In this document: one piece after another, positions 15,232-23,534 of the stretch
Position numbering within the stretch: position 1 is the first letter of the stretch
How the letters are laid out: every line of letters starts with the position of its first letter
Assembly (NCBI RefSeq): GCF_900215535.1
Contig: NZ_OCND01000001.1
Location: 744,001-808,000, forward strand
DNA length: 64,000 nt
Source: Pseudoxanthomonas wuyuanensis
GTDB lineage: Bacteria; Pseudomonadota; Gammaproteobacteria; Xanthomonadales; Xanthomonadaceae
Direction of reading: 5' to 3'
Notes under the pieces: generated by a model
What the model saw: the letters and a program-made list of their open reading frames with translations, nothing else
Told to the model about the DNA's origin: nothing
The model's database searches: none
Position numbers and translations under genes: made by a program

Positions 15232-17994
15232 TCATTTCGGCAGCGGCGCGTGGCCGATGATCGAGAACGCCGCAGCCTCGCCCGGCGCACCGGTGCCGGG
15301 CTGGCCGCCGCCGACGAAGAGGCGATAGTCGCCGGCCTCGACCGCACGCTGGCCGGCGCGGTCGACGTTGCTGAGGCTGCGCGCATCCAGTTCGAACCTC
15401 ACCTCACGCGATTGGCCGGGTTTCAGCGTTATCCGCCGGAATCCGACCAACGTGCGGATCGGCGGCTGCTGCTGGTGGGGCGCCAACTGCGGCCGCTGCT
15501 CCGTAGCGTTCGGCTCCAGATAGACCTGCACCACTTCATCGCCGCTGCGTGAACCGCTGTTGCGCACCCGCACGCTGACGCGCAGCGGCTCGCCCGCTTT
15601 CAGCATCTGCGTCGACAGCCGGGGCGTGTCGTAGGCGAAGGTGGTGTAGCTCAGGCCGTGGCCGAACGGGTACAGCGGCGTGCCGCTGAAGTAGCGGTAG
15701 GTGCGCCCCTGCATGTCGTAGCTGACGTAGGGCGGCAGATCCTTGGTGGAGCGGTAGAAGGTTACCGGCAGGCGGCCGCCGGGATTGAAATCGCCGGCCA
15801 GCGCCTGCGCGATGGCGGTGCCGCCGGACTGGCCGGGGTACCACGCGGCGAGGATCGCGTCGGCGTGTTCCTGCGCCCAGTTCAGCGCCACGGCGCTGCC
15901 GCTCATCAGCACCACGATCAGCGGCTTGCCGCTGGCCTTGGCGCGTTCGAGCATGGCCTGTTGCATGGGCGGCAAGCCAATCGCATTGCGGTCGCCGCCG
16001 TCGAAACCGAGCACGTCGACCTTCAGCTCCTCGCCTTCCACATCCGGCGACAGGCCGACGAACGCGACCACCGCGTCGGCCTGCGCCACCGCGCGCTCGG
16101 CTTCGGCCAGTTGCGCCTCCGCCGGCGCCAGCCATTCCAGGCGCAGCCCCTGGTCCTGGCCCTGGTGCTCGATTTCCAGACGGATGCGCCGCGGGCGCGC
16201 GTCTTCAAAACGCAGCTGAGCTTCGACATTGCGGCCATCGGCGTTGTGCACGCCGGCGGCAACCCGCCTGTCTTCGGCGTTGCCGGCAATCACCAGTTGG
16301 TCGTCCACGTACAGACGTACGGGGTCGTGGCCGCTGCAGTCGAAACAGCGCGCCACGCGCACCGCCAGGGTGTAGTCGCCAGGACCGGGCGGCAGCAGTT
16401 CGCCGCTCCAGCGCACCGAGTAGCGATCCTTGTCCACGCCTGCTGCCGGCGCCACCTGGTCCCAGTTGAAGCTGACCACGCGGTCCTGGCGCACCACGCG
16501 CGGGGTGCCGGCCAGATCCGGGTTGTCGAAGTACTCGCCCTTCAGGCCGGGCTGCCCGTCGCTGCGCAGCGCGGTTTCCGGAATCGTGACCGGCACTCCG
16601 GCCGACAGCGGCGCGCCCTGGGCATAGCTGATGCGGTCGCTGCCGAAGCGCTGGCGCAGGCCCGGCAATGGCGTCACCGGGTCGACCGAAGTGCCCTGGT
16701 AGTTGGCTTCCAGCGCGGCAAGCGCATCGGCATTCGGGCCGATCACCGCCAGCCGGGTGTCCGGCTTCAGCGGCAGCGCCGCATCCTGGTTCTTCAGCAG
16801 CACCAGCGATTGCAAGGCGGCCTCCAGCGCCAGCTTGCGGCTGGCAGGCGTGCCGATGTCGTTGGCACCCAGGCGCGCATAGGGGTCGTGCTTCGGCCGC
16901 TGCAGTTCGCCCAGGCGGTAGCGCGCGGCGAACAGCCGCACCAGCGACCGGTCCAGCCGCGCTTCGTCGGTTTCGCCGCGGTCCAGCGCCTCGCCGAGCT
17001 TGCGGTAGGTGTTGCCGCAGTTGAGGTCGTGCCCGGCATTCAGTGCGGCGGCGGCCGAGCCGGCTTCGTCGGCCCGGAAATAATGGAAATAGGTCATGTC
17101 GTACAGCGCGTCGCAGTCGGACACCACGAAGCCCTTGAAACCCCAATCGCCGCGCAGGCGGCCGTTGAGCAGCCAGTCGGCGGCGCAGGCCGGGGTGCCG
17201 TGCAGCGAGTTGTAGGCGCACATCACCGCACCGGCGCCGCCGTCGACCAGCGCCGCGCGGAACGCCGGCAGGTAGGTGGCTTCCAGATCGCGCGGGGAAA
17301 CGTCGACATCGAAGCCATGGCGGCCCGGCTCCGGGCCGCTGTGCACGGCCAGGTGCTTGGGTGTGGCGATGGTGCGGAGGTGTTGCGGGTCATCGCCCTG
17401 CAGCCCGCGGATGAAGCCCACCGCCAGTTGCCCGGTAAGGTAGGGGTCCTCGCCGTAGGTTTCCATGCCGCGGCCCCAGCGCGGGTCGCGAAAGATGTTG
17501 ATGTTCGGCGACCAGACGGTCAGCCCGTGATAGCGCTTGTGATCGCTGCCCGGGCCGCCGGCCAGGTTGAACTTGGCGCGCGCCTCGGTCGAGGTCACCG
17601 TGCCGACCTGTTCCAGAAGATCGGTATTCCAGCTCGCCGCCAGCCCGATCGCTTGCGGAAACACGGTGGCGTGGCCGCTGCGGGCGATGCCATGCAGGCC
17701 TTCATTCCACCATTCGTAGGCCGGCACGCCCAGGCGCGGGATGGCCGGCGCAGCATTCATGGTTTGCGCGATTTTTTCTTCGCGGGTCATCTTGGCCACC
17801 AGCGCGGCGGCCTTGTCCTCGGCTTCATCTGCGTGGACAGGCGCGATAGCCGCCATTGCAACCAATGCCGTCATGACCAGCCGTCCGGCTGTTGAAAAAG
17901 CGCTTCCGGCGAACGCCGGGACCCGTTGCCTTTTGTTCTTCCCGCGCGCAAAGCCGCTGGGTCCCGTCGTTCGCCGGGATGACGGATAGACCAT
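15232..17994 (-). CDS. nixI: GH3 beta-xylosidase/beta-glucosidase with PA14 domain, secreted
   Basis: A protein of 920 residues with a GH3 N-terminal barrel, nucleophile D293 in VVSDCDALYD, a PA14 insert (GLKGEYFDNPDLAG, with VRLYVDDQLV), the GH3 C-terminal domain and a fibronectin-III-like end. The X. campestris GH3 enzyme NixI cleaves the core beta-1,2-xylose of plant N-glycans, a likely role here. ATG 17994 overlaps the GH2 stop (TGATG) and has GGAGG seven bases upstream. This start makes residues 1-38 come from a palindromic repeat element before the hydrophobic segment MTALVAMAAIAPVHA. An internal start at 17874 would remove this odd leader but has no good ribosome-binding site. Confidence 0.88.
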   Translation of the reverse strand: MVYPSSRRTTGPSGFARGKNKRQRVPAFAGSAFSTAGRLVMTALVAMAAIAPVHADEAEDKAAALVAKMTREEKIAQTMNAAPAIPRLGVPAYEWWNEGLHGIARSGHATVFPQAIGLAASWNTDLLEQVGTVTSTEARAKFNLAGGPGSDHKRYHGLTVWSPNINIFRDPRWGRGMETYGEDPYLTGQLAVGFIRGLQGDDPQHLRTIATPKHLAVHSGPEPGRHGFDVDVSPRDLEATYLPAFRAALVDGGAGAVMCAYNSLHGTPACAADWLLNGRLRGDWGFKGFVVSDCDALYDMTYFHYFRADEAGSAAAALNAGHDLNCGNTYRKLGEALDRGETDEARLDRSLVRLFAARYRLGELQRPKHDPYARLGANDIGTPASRKLALEAALQSLVLLKNQDAALPLKPDTRLAVIGPNADALAALEANYQGTSVDPVTPLPGLRQRFGSDRISYAQGAPLSAGVPVTIPETALRSDGQPGLKGEYFDNPDLAGTPRVVRQDRVVSFNWDQVAPAAGVDKDRYSVRWSGELLPPGPGDYTLAVRVARCFDCSGHDPVRLYVDDQLVIAGNAEDRRVAAGVHNADGRNVEAQLRFEDARPRRIRLEIEHQGQDQGLRLEWLAPAEAQLAEAERAVAQADAVVAFVGLSPDVEGEELKVDVLGFDGGDRNAIGLPPMQQAMLERAKASGKPLIVVLMSGSAVALNWAQEHADAILAAWYPGQSGGTAIAQALAGDFNPGGRLPVTFYRSTKDLPPYVSYDMQGRTYRYFSGTPLYPFGHGLSYTTFAYDTPRLSTQMLKAGEPLRVSVRVRNSGSRSGDEVVQVYLEPNATEQRPQLAPHQQQPPIRTLVGFRRITLKPGQSREVRFELDARSLSNVDRAGQRAVEAGDYRLFVGGGQPGTGAPGEAAAFSIIGHAPLPK
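17908..17975. repeat. Palindromic repeat element inside the GH3 leader
   Basis: Two 17-bp arms, GGCGAACGCCGGGACCC and GGGTCCCGTCGTTCGCC, pair with one mismatch around a 34-base loop. The composition is typical of extragenic hairpin repeats, yet this copy lies within the predicted GH3 reading frame and encodes a basic, low-complexity leader. It may be an insertion that was captured between the GH2 and GH3 genes. Confidence 0.75.
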
Positions 17995-20705
17995 CACTTT
18001 GCCTCCTCAGGTTCGGCCGGGGCGCCGGCAAGCGTCGTGGCGAGATCGCGAATTTGCAGCGCCGCGCGCAATTGTTCCTGCGTGGCCTGGCTATCCACGC
18101 GTACGGTCAGCGGTTCGCCCGGCAGCAGGTCGAAGGCGTTGTCGGAGAGCTGCGCGTCGAGATCGCCGAACGACAGCCAGACATCGCGTGCCAGCGCGTC
18201 GCTGGACAGGGTCAGCGCAAGACCGTCGCCGTCGTTGTTCCATTCGCTGCGGACCTGCGGCGCGGGCAGGGCGAGCTGCTTGGCCGCATCGAAGAACACC
18301 AGCTGGCGCGACAGCACGCCCGCGCCATTGAGGCGCTCGCCGTCGAGCAGTTCGAACACCGCAAAGCTCCGCTTCGGGTCGGCGCCGCTGAGCAACTGCG
18401 CGTCGCTGAACCGGCCCACGCGGGTGCTGCTCAGCGGCGGCAGCGTTGTCTTCTGCTCGCGGCGACTTAGCTCTCTTCCGTCGAAGTCCAGCACACGCAA
18501 GCGCCACCGCGCGGCCAGCGGCGCGGTGCGGTCGGAGACCAGCGACAGCGTGGTCGTGCCGTCCTTGCGCAGCGCGGCAGCCAGTTCCGGCGCGTAGAAG
18601 CGGCGCGCGTGGTAGTTCAGCGCCTTCCAGCGGCCGTAGTAGTCCACGCTGGACCACGAGGCGCCCGGCCACACGTCATTGAGCTGCCAGTACAGCGACC
18701 CCATCGCCTGCGGACGCGAGGCGCGCAGGTGCGAGGCGGCCAGGCCGATGCCCTCGGCCTGCATCAGCTGGCTCAGATAGACGAAGCTCTCGAAATCCTT
18801 CGGTTCGCCGAATTCGCGACGGATGTACAGCAGCAGGCGCTGATTGCCGTTGCCGTTGTCGAATTTCTGGTGCGCGCGCATCACCGCCGATTCCGCCTGC
18901 ATGTCCTGCGGCTGCGCGAAGGCGCGGATGGTGCGCATGTCGGGGAAGGACTGCAGGCCGTACTCGGACAGGAAGCGGGTATCGACGTCCAGGTAGGCTT
19001 CGGCCGGTTTGGCGTCGCCGCCCCAGACCTGCCAGTAGTGCATGTCGCCGTCGTCGCTCACGTCCGCATCGCCGTCGAAGTCGGTGCCCGGCGAGGTGGC
19101 CCAATACGGCACGTCAGGATGGTAGCGGGCGACGACCTCGCGAAACACGGTACCGAACAGCGTCACCATGCCGCGTTCGATGCGGCTGCGCTCCTCGGGA
19201 TCCAGCGAGCGCTTGAAGTTGACCCGGTCGCCCCAGTGCTCCCAGCCGGTCTGCACTTCGTTGTTGCCGCACCACATGACGATGCTGGGGTGATCGCGCA
19301 GCCGCTTGACCTGTTCGATCGCCTCCTGGCGGGTGTTCTCGCGGAACGCCACGTCGTAAGGCGGAATGGCGCCGCCGAACATGAAGTCCTGCCAGATCAT
19401 CACGCCCAGCTCGTCGGCCAGCTCGTAGAAGCGGTCGTCCTGGTAGTGGCCGCCGCCCCACATGCGCAGCATGTTCATGTTGGCATCGCGCGCGTCCAGC
19501 AGCGTGCGGCGCAGGCGCGCCTCGTCCACGCGGGTGGAGAAGCTGTCCAGCGGGATCAGGTTGGCGCCCTTGGCAAAGACAGGAATGCCGTTGATCACGA
19601 ATTCCATGCTCTTGCCCCACCGGTCCTTCTGGCGCCGCAGCTCAACCGTGCGCAGACCGGTGGTGCGCTGGACCGCGTGCGAGTCGCCGCCTGCCTCGCG
19701 CAGCGTCGCGGCGAAGGTGTAACGGTCCTGGGCGCCATAACCGTACGGAAACCAGCGCTTCGGGTTGGCGATGCGCAGCGGCAGGTCGATGCGGTTGCTG
19801 CCGGGGTCGACCACCGCATCGCGTTCGATCCGCGCCACCGTGGCGCCGTCCGGGTCGCGCACTTCCAGCACGACCTGCACCGGCCCGCTGGCGCTGGCCT
19901 CGAGTTCGATCTGCGCTTCGAGCTGCGCCGCACCGGCGTCCACCCGTTGCTGGGCGATGTGCAGGCTTTCCACGCGCACGGTGTCCCAGGCTTCCAGGCG
20001 CACGTTCTTCCAGATGCCGGCGGTGACGATGCGCGGCCCCCAGTCCCAGCCGAAATGGTAGGGCGCCTTGCGGACGTAGGTGGTGCTGAGCCGTCCGGCC
20101 GGTTCGTCGCCGAACGCCGAGTCGTAGCCGCCGGGCAGGGCATACGGTTGCTGCGCCAGCCACGGCTGGATCTTCTTGATCGGCGAATAGAACGTCACTT
20201 CAAGCACGTTTTCGCCGCGCCTGAGCAGCGGCTTGGCGTCCACCCGCCAGCGCCGGAACATGTTGTCCGCCTGCAGCAGCGGTTTGCCGTTGAGGCGGAC
20301 GTCGGCGAAGGTGTCCAGCCCGTCGAACACCAGTTCGATGCGTTTCCGTTTCAGGGTGGCGTCATCGACCTTGAAACGGCCGCGGTACTGCCAGTCGCTC
20401 AGGCCGGCCCATTGGATCGCGCCTTCGTTGCTGGCCACGAAAGGATCCGGTACCAGCCCGGCGGCGATCAGATCGGTCTGCACCGTGCCCGGCACCTGCG
20501 CCGGCAGCCACGCGGCCGCCTTGGGATGTTCCTTCGCCTGCGGCTGTCCCGGTACCAGCCGGATCTGCCAGCCCTGGTCCAGGTCGATCGAGGTGGGCGG
20601 CGCGGCCCAGGCCGGCATGGCCAGGACAAGCAGCGCGATCAGCGACGGCAGCGGGACCAGGCAAGAGAGGCGGCAGAAACGGGAACGGCGGCGTGGCGGG
20701 AACAT
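17994..20705 (-). CDS. nixH: GH2 beta-mannosidase, secreted
   Basis: A protein of 903 residues with a signal peptide ending AWAA. It shows the GH2 mannosidase plan: a jelly-roll domain with VPGTVQTDLI, immunoglobulin-like domains, and a barrel with the acid/base E483 in MWCGNNEV and the nucleophile E581 in FLSEYGLQ. Beta-mannosidases of this kind cut the Man-beta-1,4-GlcNAc core bond, the step after all alpha-mannose and xylose are gone. The start ATG 20705 has AAAGGAGT ten bases ahead. It lies 11 bases after the GH20 gene and overlaps GH3, so all three are co-transcribed. The symbol is tentative, inferred from gene order. Confidence 0.9.
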   Translation of the reverse strand: MFPPRRRSRFCRLSCLVPLPSLIALLVLAMPAWAAPPTSIDLDQGWQIRLVPGQPQAKEHPKAAAWLPAQVPGTVQTDLIAAGLVPDPFVASNEGAIQWAGLSDWQYRGRFKVDDATLKRKRIELVFDGLDTFADVRLNGKPLLQADNMFRRWRVDAKPLLRRGENVLEVTFYSPIKKIQPWLAQQPYALPGGYDSAFGDEPAGRLSTTYVRKAPYHFGWDWGPRIVTAGIWKNVRLEAWDTVRVESLHIAQQRVDAGAAQLEAQIELEASASGPVQVVLEVRDPDGATVARIERDAVVDPGSNRIDLPLRIANPKRWFPYGYGAQDRYTFAATLREAGGDSHAVQRTTGLRTVELRRQKDRWGKSMEFVINGIPVFAKGANLIPLDSFSTRVDEARLRRTLLDARDANMNMLRMWGGGHYQDDRFYELADELGVMIWQDFMFGGAIPPYDVAFRENTRQEAIEQVKRLRDHPSIVMWCGNNEVQTGWEHWGDRVNFKRSLDPEERSRIERGMVTLFGTVFREVVARYHPDVPYWATSPGTDFDGDADVSDDGDMHYWQVWGGDAKPAEAYLDVDTRFLSEYGLQSFPDMRTIRAFAQPQDMQAESAVMRAHQKFDNGNGNQRLLLYIRREFGEPKDFESFVYLSQLMQAEGIGLAASHLRASRPQAMGSLYWQLNDVWPGASWSSVDYYGRWKALNYHARRFYAPELAAALRKDGTTTLSLVSDRTAPLAARWRLRVLDFDGRELSRREQKTTLPPLSSTRVGRFSDAQLLSGADPKRSFAVFELLDGERLNGAGVLSRQLVFFDAAKQLALPAPQVRSEWNNDGDGLALTLSSDALARDVWLSFGDLDAQLSDNAFDLLPGEPLTVRVDSQATQEQLRAALQIRDLATTLAGAPAEPEEAK

Positions 20706-20716
20706 ACAGACTCCTT

Positions 20717-23143
20717 TCAGCGTTGAACGGGTGGCGACTGCGCGGTGGCTTCGATCAGCTGGACGGCGCCTATCGCGTACAGCGGGCCATCGATGGCTGC
20801 GGTGAAGCGCAGGCACAGATCATGGACGCCTTCGCGCGGCGGCAACGGGACTTCCAGCTCGAACTGTTCGCCCAGCGCCGAGCCTTCCGGCAACGGCATC
20901 TGGGCCAGCATCTCGCCATCGCAACCGCGCAGCACTTCAAGCTCTCCAAGAGCACGTTCGCCCCGGGGCAAACTGGAAGGATACTGATGCACCTTGGACT
21001 GGTCGTGCGCCAGGCCGTAATTGCGAGCCAGCCGCGCGGCGTCGATCCGGATTGCTGCAATACCGTCCAGCCGCGCCTGCGGGTAGGTCCAGCACGCGTA
21101 GAACAGATCCACGTTGTAGACCGGCGTGTCCATGCCGGGCATATCCGGCAGCAGCGGTACGCGCAGACCCAGCGGACCGCCATTGTGGCAGTTGCGCAGG
21201 CCCTGGGTGTCGACGCTCAGCAACGTCTGACGATCGAAGTGGCGACTGCGCGTGGCGGCCAGCGGTTGCCCGTCTTCGGTGAACACCGCGGCCTTGACCG
21301 TCACCGGCAGCGTCGCCGCGAACGGCTTCTGGTAGCGTAGGGAATCCAGCGTCGGCTCGCTGCCGTCGGTGGTGTAGCGGATCTGGCCGGCGCCGGTCTG
21401 GTTGCCCAGCGCGATATTGGCCTTGCCGCCGTCCAGCGCCGTGTGGGCGCCGCCATCGATCCCGATGTCGGCGGCGAAAGCCCCGTCGCTATAGCCGATT
21501 CCCAGCGCCTGGTAGCGCTGCAGTTGCGCCGGCAGCCGCGCAAGGAAGCCGTTCCAGTCACGCGCAGCCATCGGCGACCAGGCCACTTCGGCCACCGCCG
21601 CCAGGCGCGGGAACAGGGCATGGTCGATGTGGCGGCGCGAGGGAATGTATTCGCTCCACAACGCACCTTGCGCACCCAGTACATGCCGGGCCTGTTCGGC
21701 AGTCAGTTCCGCCGGCACCGGATCCAGTTCGTAGACGCGCGACAGCGGCAGTACCGCCAGACGGCCATTCGGCTCGTCGCTGCGTTCGGTCTGCAGATTG
21801 TCCAGATACATCCAGCCGGCCGGCGCCAGCACCACGTCATGGCCCAGCTTGGCCGCGGTCACGGCACCGTCCACGCCGCGCCAGGACATCACCGATGCGC
21901 TTGCCGGCAGTCCGCCTTCCAGTATCTCGTCCCAGCCGATCAGGCGCCGGCCCTTGCTGGTCAGGTAGTCCGCCAGTTGCTCATTGAACCAGCCCTGCAT
22001 GGCATGCGCGTCCTTGACGCCGAGCCGCTGCATCTGCGCGCGGACAGCCGGCGACGCCTCCCACTGATCCTTCACCGCCTCGTCGCCGCCGATATGGATG
22101 AAAGGCGAGGGGAACAGTTCCAGTACTTCGTCGAGCACGCCGCGGATGAAGGCCAGGCTGCGTTCGTCGGTATCGAACAAGTAGGGATTGACGCCCCAGT
22201 CCACCGCCACCGGCGGACGTTCGCCGGTCACGCCGATTTCTTCCGGATAGGCCGCCACCGCCGCCTGCGCATGGCCGGGCATGTCGATCTCGGGCAGGAT
22301 GGTGATGTGGCGTGCGGCGGCATAGGCCACCAGTTCGCGGATCTGATCCTGCGAGTAGTAGCCGCCGTAGCGTTGCGGCGTGCCGTGGCGGCCTGCGCCC
22401 GGCGGGGTGCGCCAGGCGCCGATCCCGGTGAGCTTGGGGTAGCGCTTGATCTCGATGCGCCAGCCCTGGTCGTCGGTCAGGTGCAGGTGCAGCACGTTGA
22501 GCTTGTGCTGCGCCATCGCGTCGATTACATGCTTGACCGTATCCACGTCATGGAAGTGGCGGGCCACATCCAGCAACTGGCCGCGCCAGCCAAAACGCGG
22601 CCAGTCGCGGATCGTTACCACCGGTATGTCGATGGCACCGCCTTCAACGCCATCGCGGCCGGTGTCGGCGCCCGCCAGTTGCCAGGCGCTGATTGCGCCG
22701 TAGAACAGGCCGGCGGCGTCGCGCGCGCGGATGCGCAGGCCCTGCGCATCCGCGTCCAGCGCATAGCCTTCGGTTTGGCTCACCGGCGACTGGGCATCCA
22801 GCTGCAAACGGATACTGGCCGGCGACGGTGTGGTTTCCTCGCGTACGGAAAGGTCCAGACCACGCGTATCGCGCAGCAGCCGGACCAGGTGATTGGCGGC
22901 ATCGCGCGCCGGCTCATCGCCCGGCGCGATCGAAACGATGGTTCCGGCGGCGATCCGGAACCGGCCTTCGCCGCGCTCAGCCTGGACCGGTGCGGGAATC
23001 AGCGGCAGGGCTTCGGCGGATGTGGCGGCGGCCGTCGGCGCAGTGCGCTCGGCGCAGCCTGGCAGCGACAAGACGGCAACCAGCAGCGCGAACGCGCGCA
23101 CCAGCGTGCCGATGCGTGTGGAACGGGCAGGGGGCGTGATCAT
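20717..23143 (-). CDS. nixG: GH20 beta-N-acetylhexosaminidase, lipoprotein
   Basis: A protein of 808 residues with a lipobox LSLPGC (cysteine near residue 30). It carries an N-terminal GH20b-like domain, the GH20 barrel with the catalytic pair D354-E355 in IHIGGDEAV, a chitobiase C-terminal-like domain (IRYTTDGSEPT) and a final beta-rich domain. It would remove terminal GlcNAc or GalNAc from antennae or split the chitobiose core. It is the first gene of the operon GH20-GH2-GH3-GH125-GH92-GH35-sialidase. The start is ATG 23143 with AAGAGAG upstream. The symbol is tentative, from remembered order in X. campestris. Confidence 0.9.
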   Translation of the reverse strand: MITPPARSTRIGTLVRAFALLVAVLSLPGCAERTAPTAAATSAEALPLIPAPVQAERGEGRFRIAAGTIVSIAPGDEPARDAANHLVRLLRDTRGLDLSVREETTPSPASIRLQLDAQSPVSQTEGYALDADAQGLRIRARDAAGLFYGAISAWQLAGADTGRDGVEGGAIDIPVVTIRDWPRFGWRGQLLDVARHFHDVDTVKHVIDAMAQHKLNVLHLHLTDDQGWRIEIKRYPKLTGIGAWRTPPGAGRHGTPQRYGGYYSQDQIRELVAYAAARHITILPEIDMPGHAQAAVAAYPEEIGVTGERPPVAVDWGVNPYLFDTDERSLAFIRGVLDEVLELFPSPFIHIGGDEAVKDQWEASPAVRAQMQRLGVKDAHAMQGWFNEQLADYLTSKGRRLIGWDEILEGGLPASASVMSWRGVDGAVTAAKLGHDVVLAPAGWMYLDNLQTERSDEPNGRLAVLPLSRVYELDPVPAELTAEQARHVLGAQGALWSEYIPSRRHIDHALFPRLAAVAEVAWSPMAARDWNGFLARLPAQLQRYQALGIGYSDGAFAADIGIDGGAHTALDGGKANIALGNQTGAGQIRYTTDGSEPTLDSLRYQKPFAATLPVTVKAAVFTEDGQPLAATRSRHFDRQTLLSVDTQGLRNCHNGGPLGLRVPLLPDMPGMDTPVYNVDLFYACWTYPQARLDGIAAIRIDAARLARNYGLAHDQSKVHQYPSSLPRGERALGELEVLRGCDGEMLAQMPLPEGSALGEQFELEVPLPPREGVHDLCLRFTAAIDGPLYAIGAVQLIEATAQSPPVQR

Positions 23144-23486
23144 TCAGTCGCTCTCTTCGTCGTTCTTGTAAGGGCCAACGGCAGACAATCGCCAGGGCCG
23201 GTATCGGTTGCGCATGTCAGGGGTCCGCGTTGCCGGGCATGCCCGGCGTTGGAGCCGGTCTCTGTCTGTCGCAGGAACAATAGCGTGACCGCGGTCTGCG
23301 CAGCGGGCGCCCCTGCCGCGGTGGCGAAAAAGGGGAGAAGTGCGGGCAGCGATGCCGGCATTCGACGCATGGCTGAAGCATGGCCGCGCAGCGGAACTGC
23401 CGTGCGACAGCGGCTATCGGACGTCATCGGGTACAGCACTGGCGCTCCTTGTGGAAAAGTTGCGGGGCCGCCTATCGCGGCCCTGC
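23144..23486 (-). other. Non-coding region ahead of the glycosidase operon
   Basis: About 340 bases between the glycosidase operon and the terminator of the receptor gene, presumably holding the operon promoter. I see no copy of the LacI-type palindrome and no convincing coding frame. A GC-rich stem GCGGGGCCGCC/GCGGCCCTGC lies at about 23462-23486, just past the receptor terminator. Confidence 0.4.
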
Positions 23487-23523
23487 AAAAAAGACGGGCC
23501 ATCGTGGAGAGAACGATGGCCCG
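23487..23523 (-). terminator. Rho-independent terminator of the TonB receptor gene
   Basis: On the minus strand an 11-bp stem CGGGCCATCGT with its complement closes on a 7-base loop and is followed by a C and a run of six Ts. It starts 11 bases after the stop codon of the receptor gene and separates that gene from the glycosidase operon. Confidence 0.88.
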
Positions 23524-23534
23524 CCCGTACCGCA

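Noticed and set aside
15658-17895. Long antisense open frame over the GH3 gene
   Set aside because: No recognisable motifs, and the GH3 reading has complete domains; this is a GC-driven shadow.
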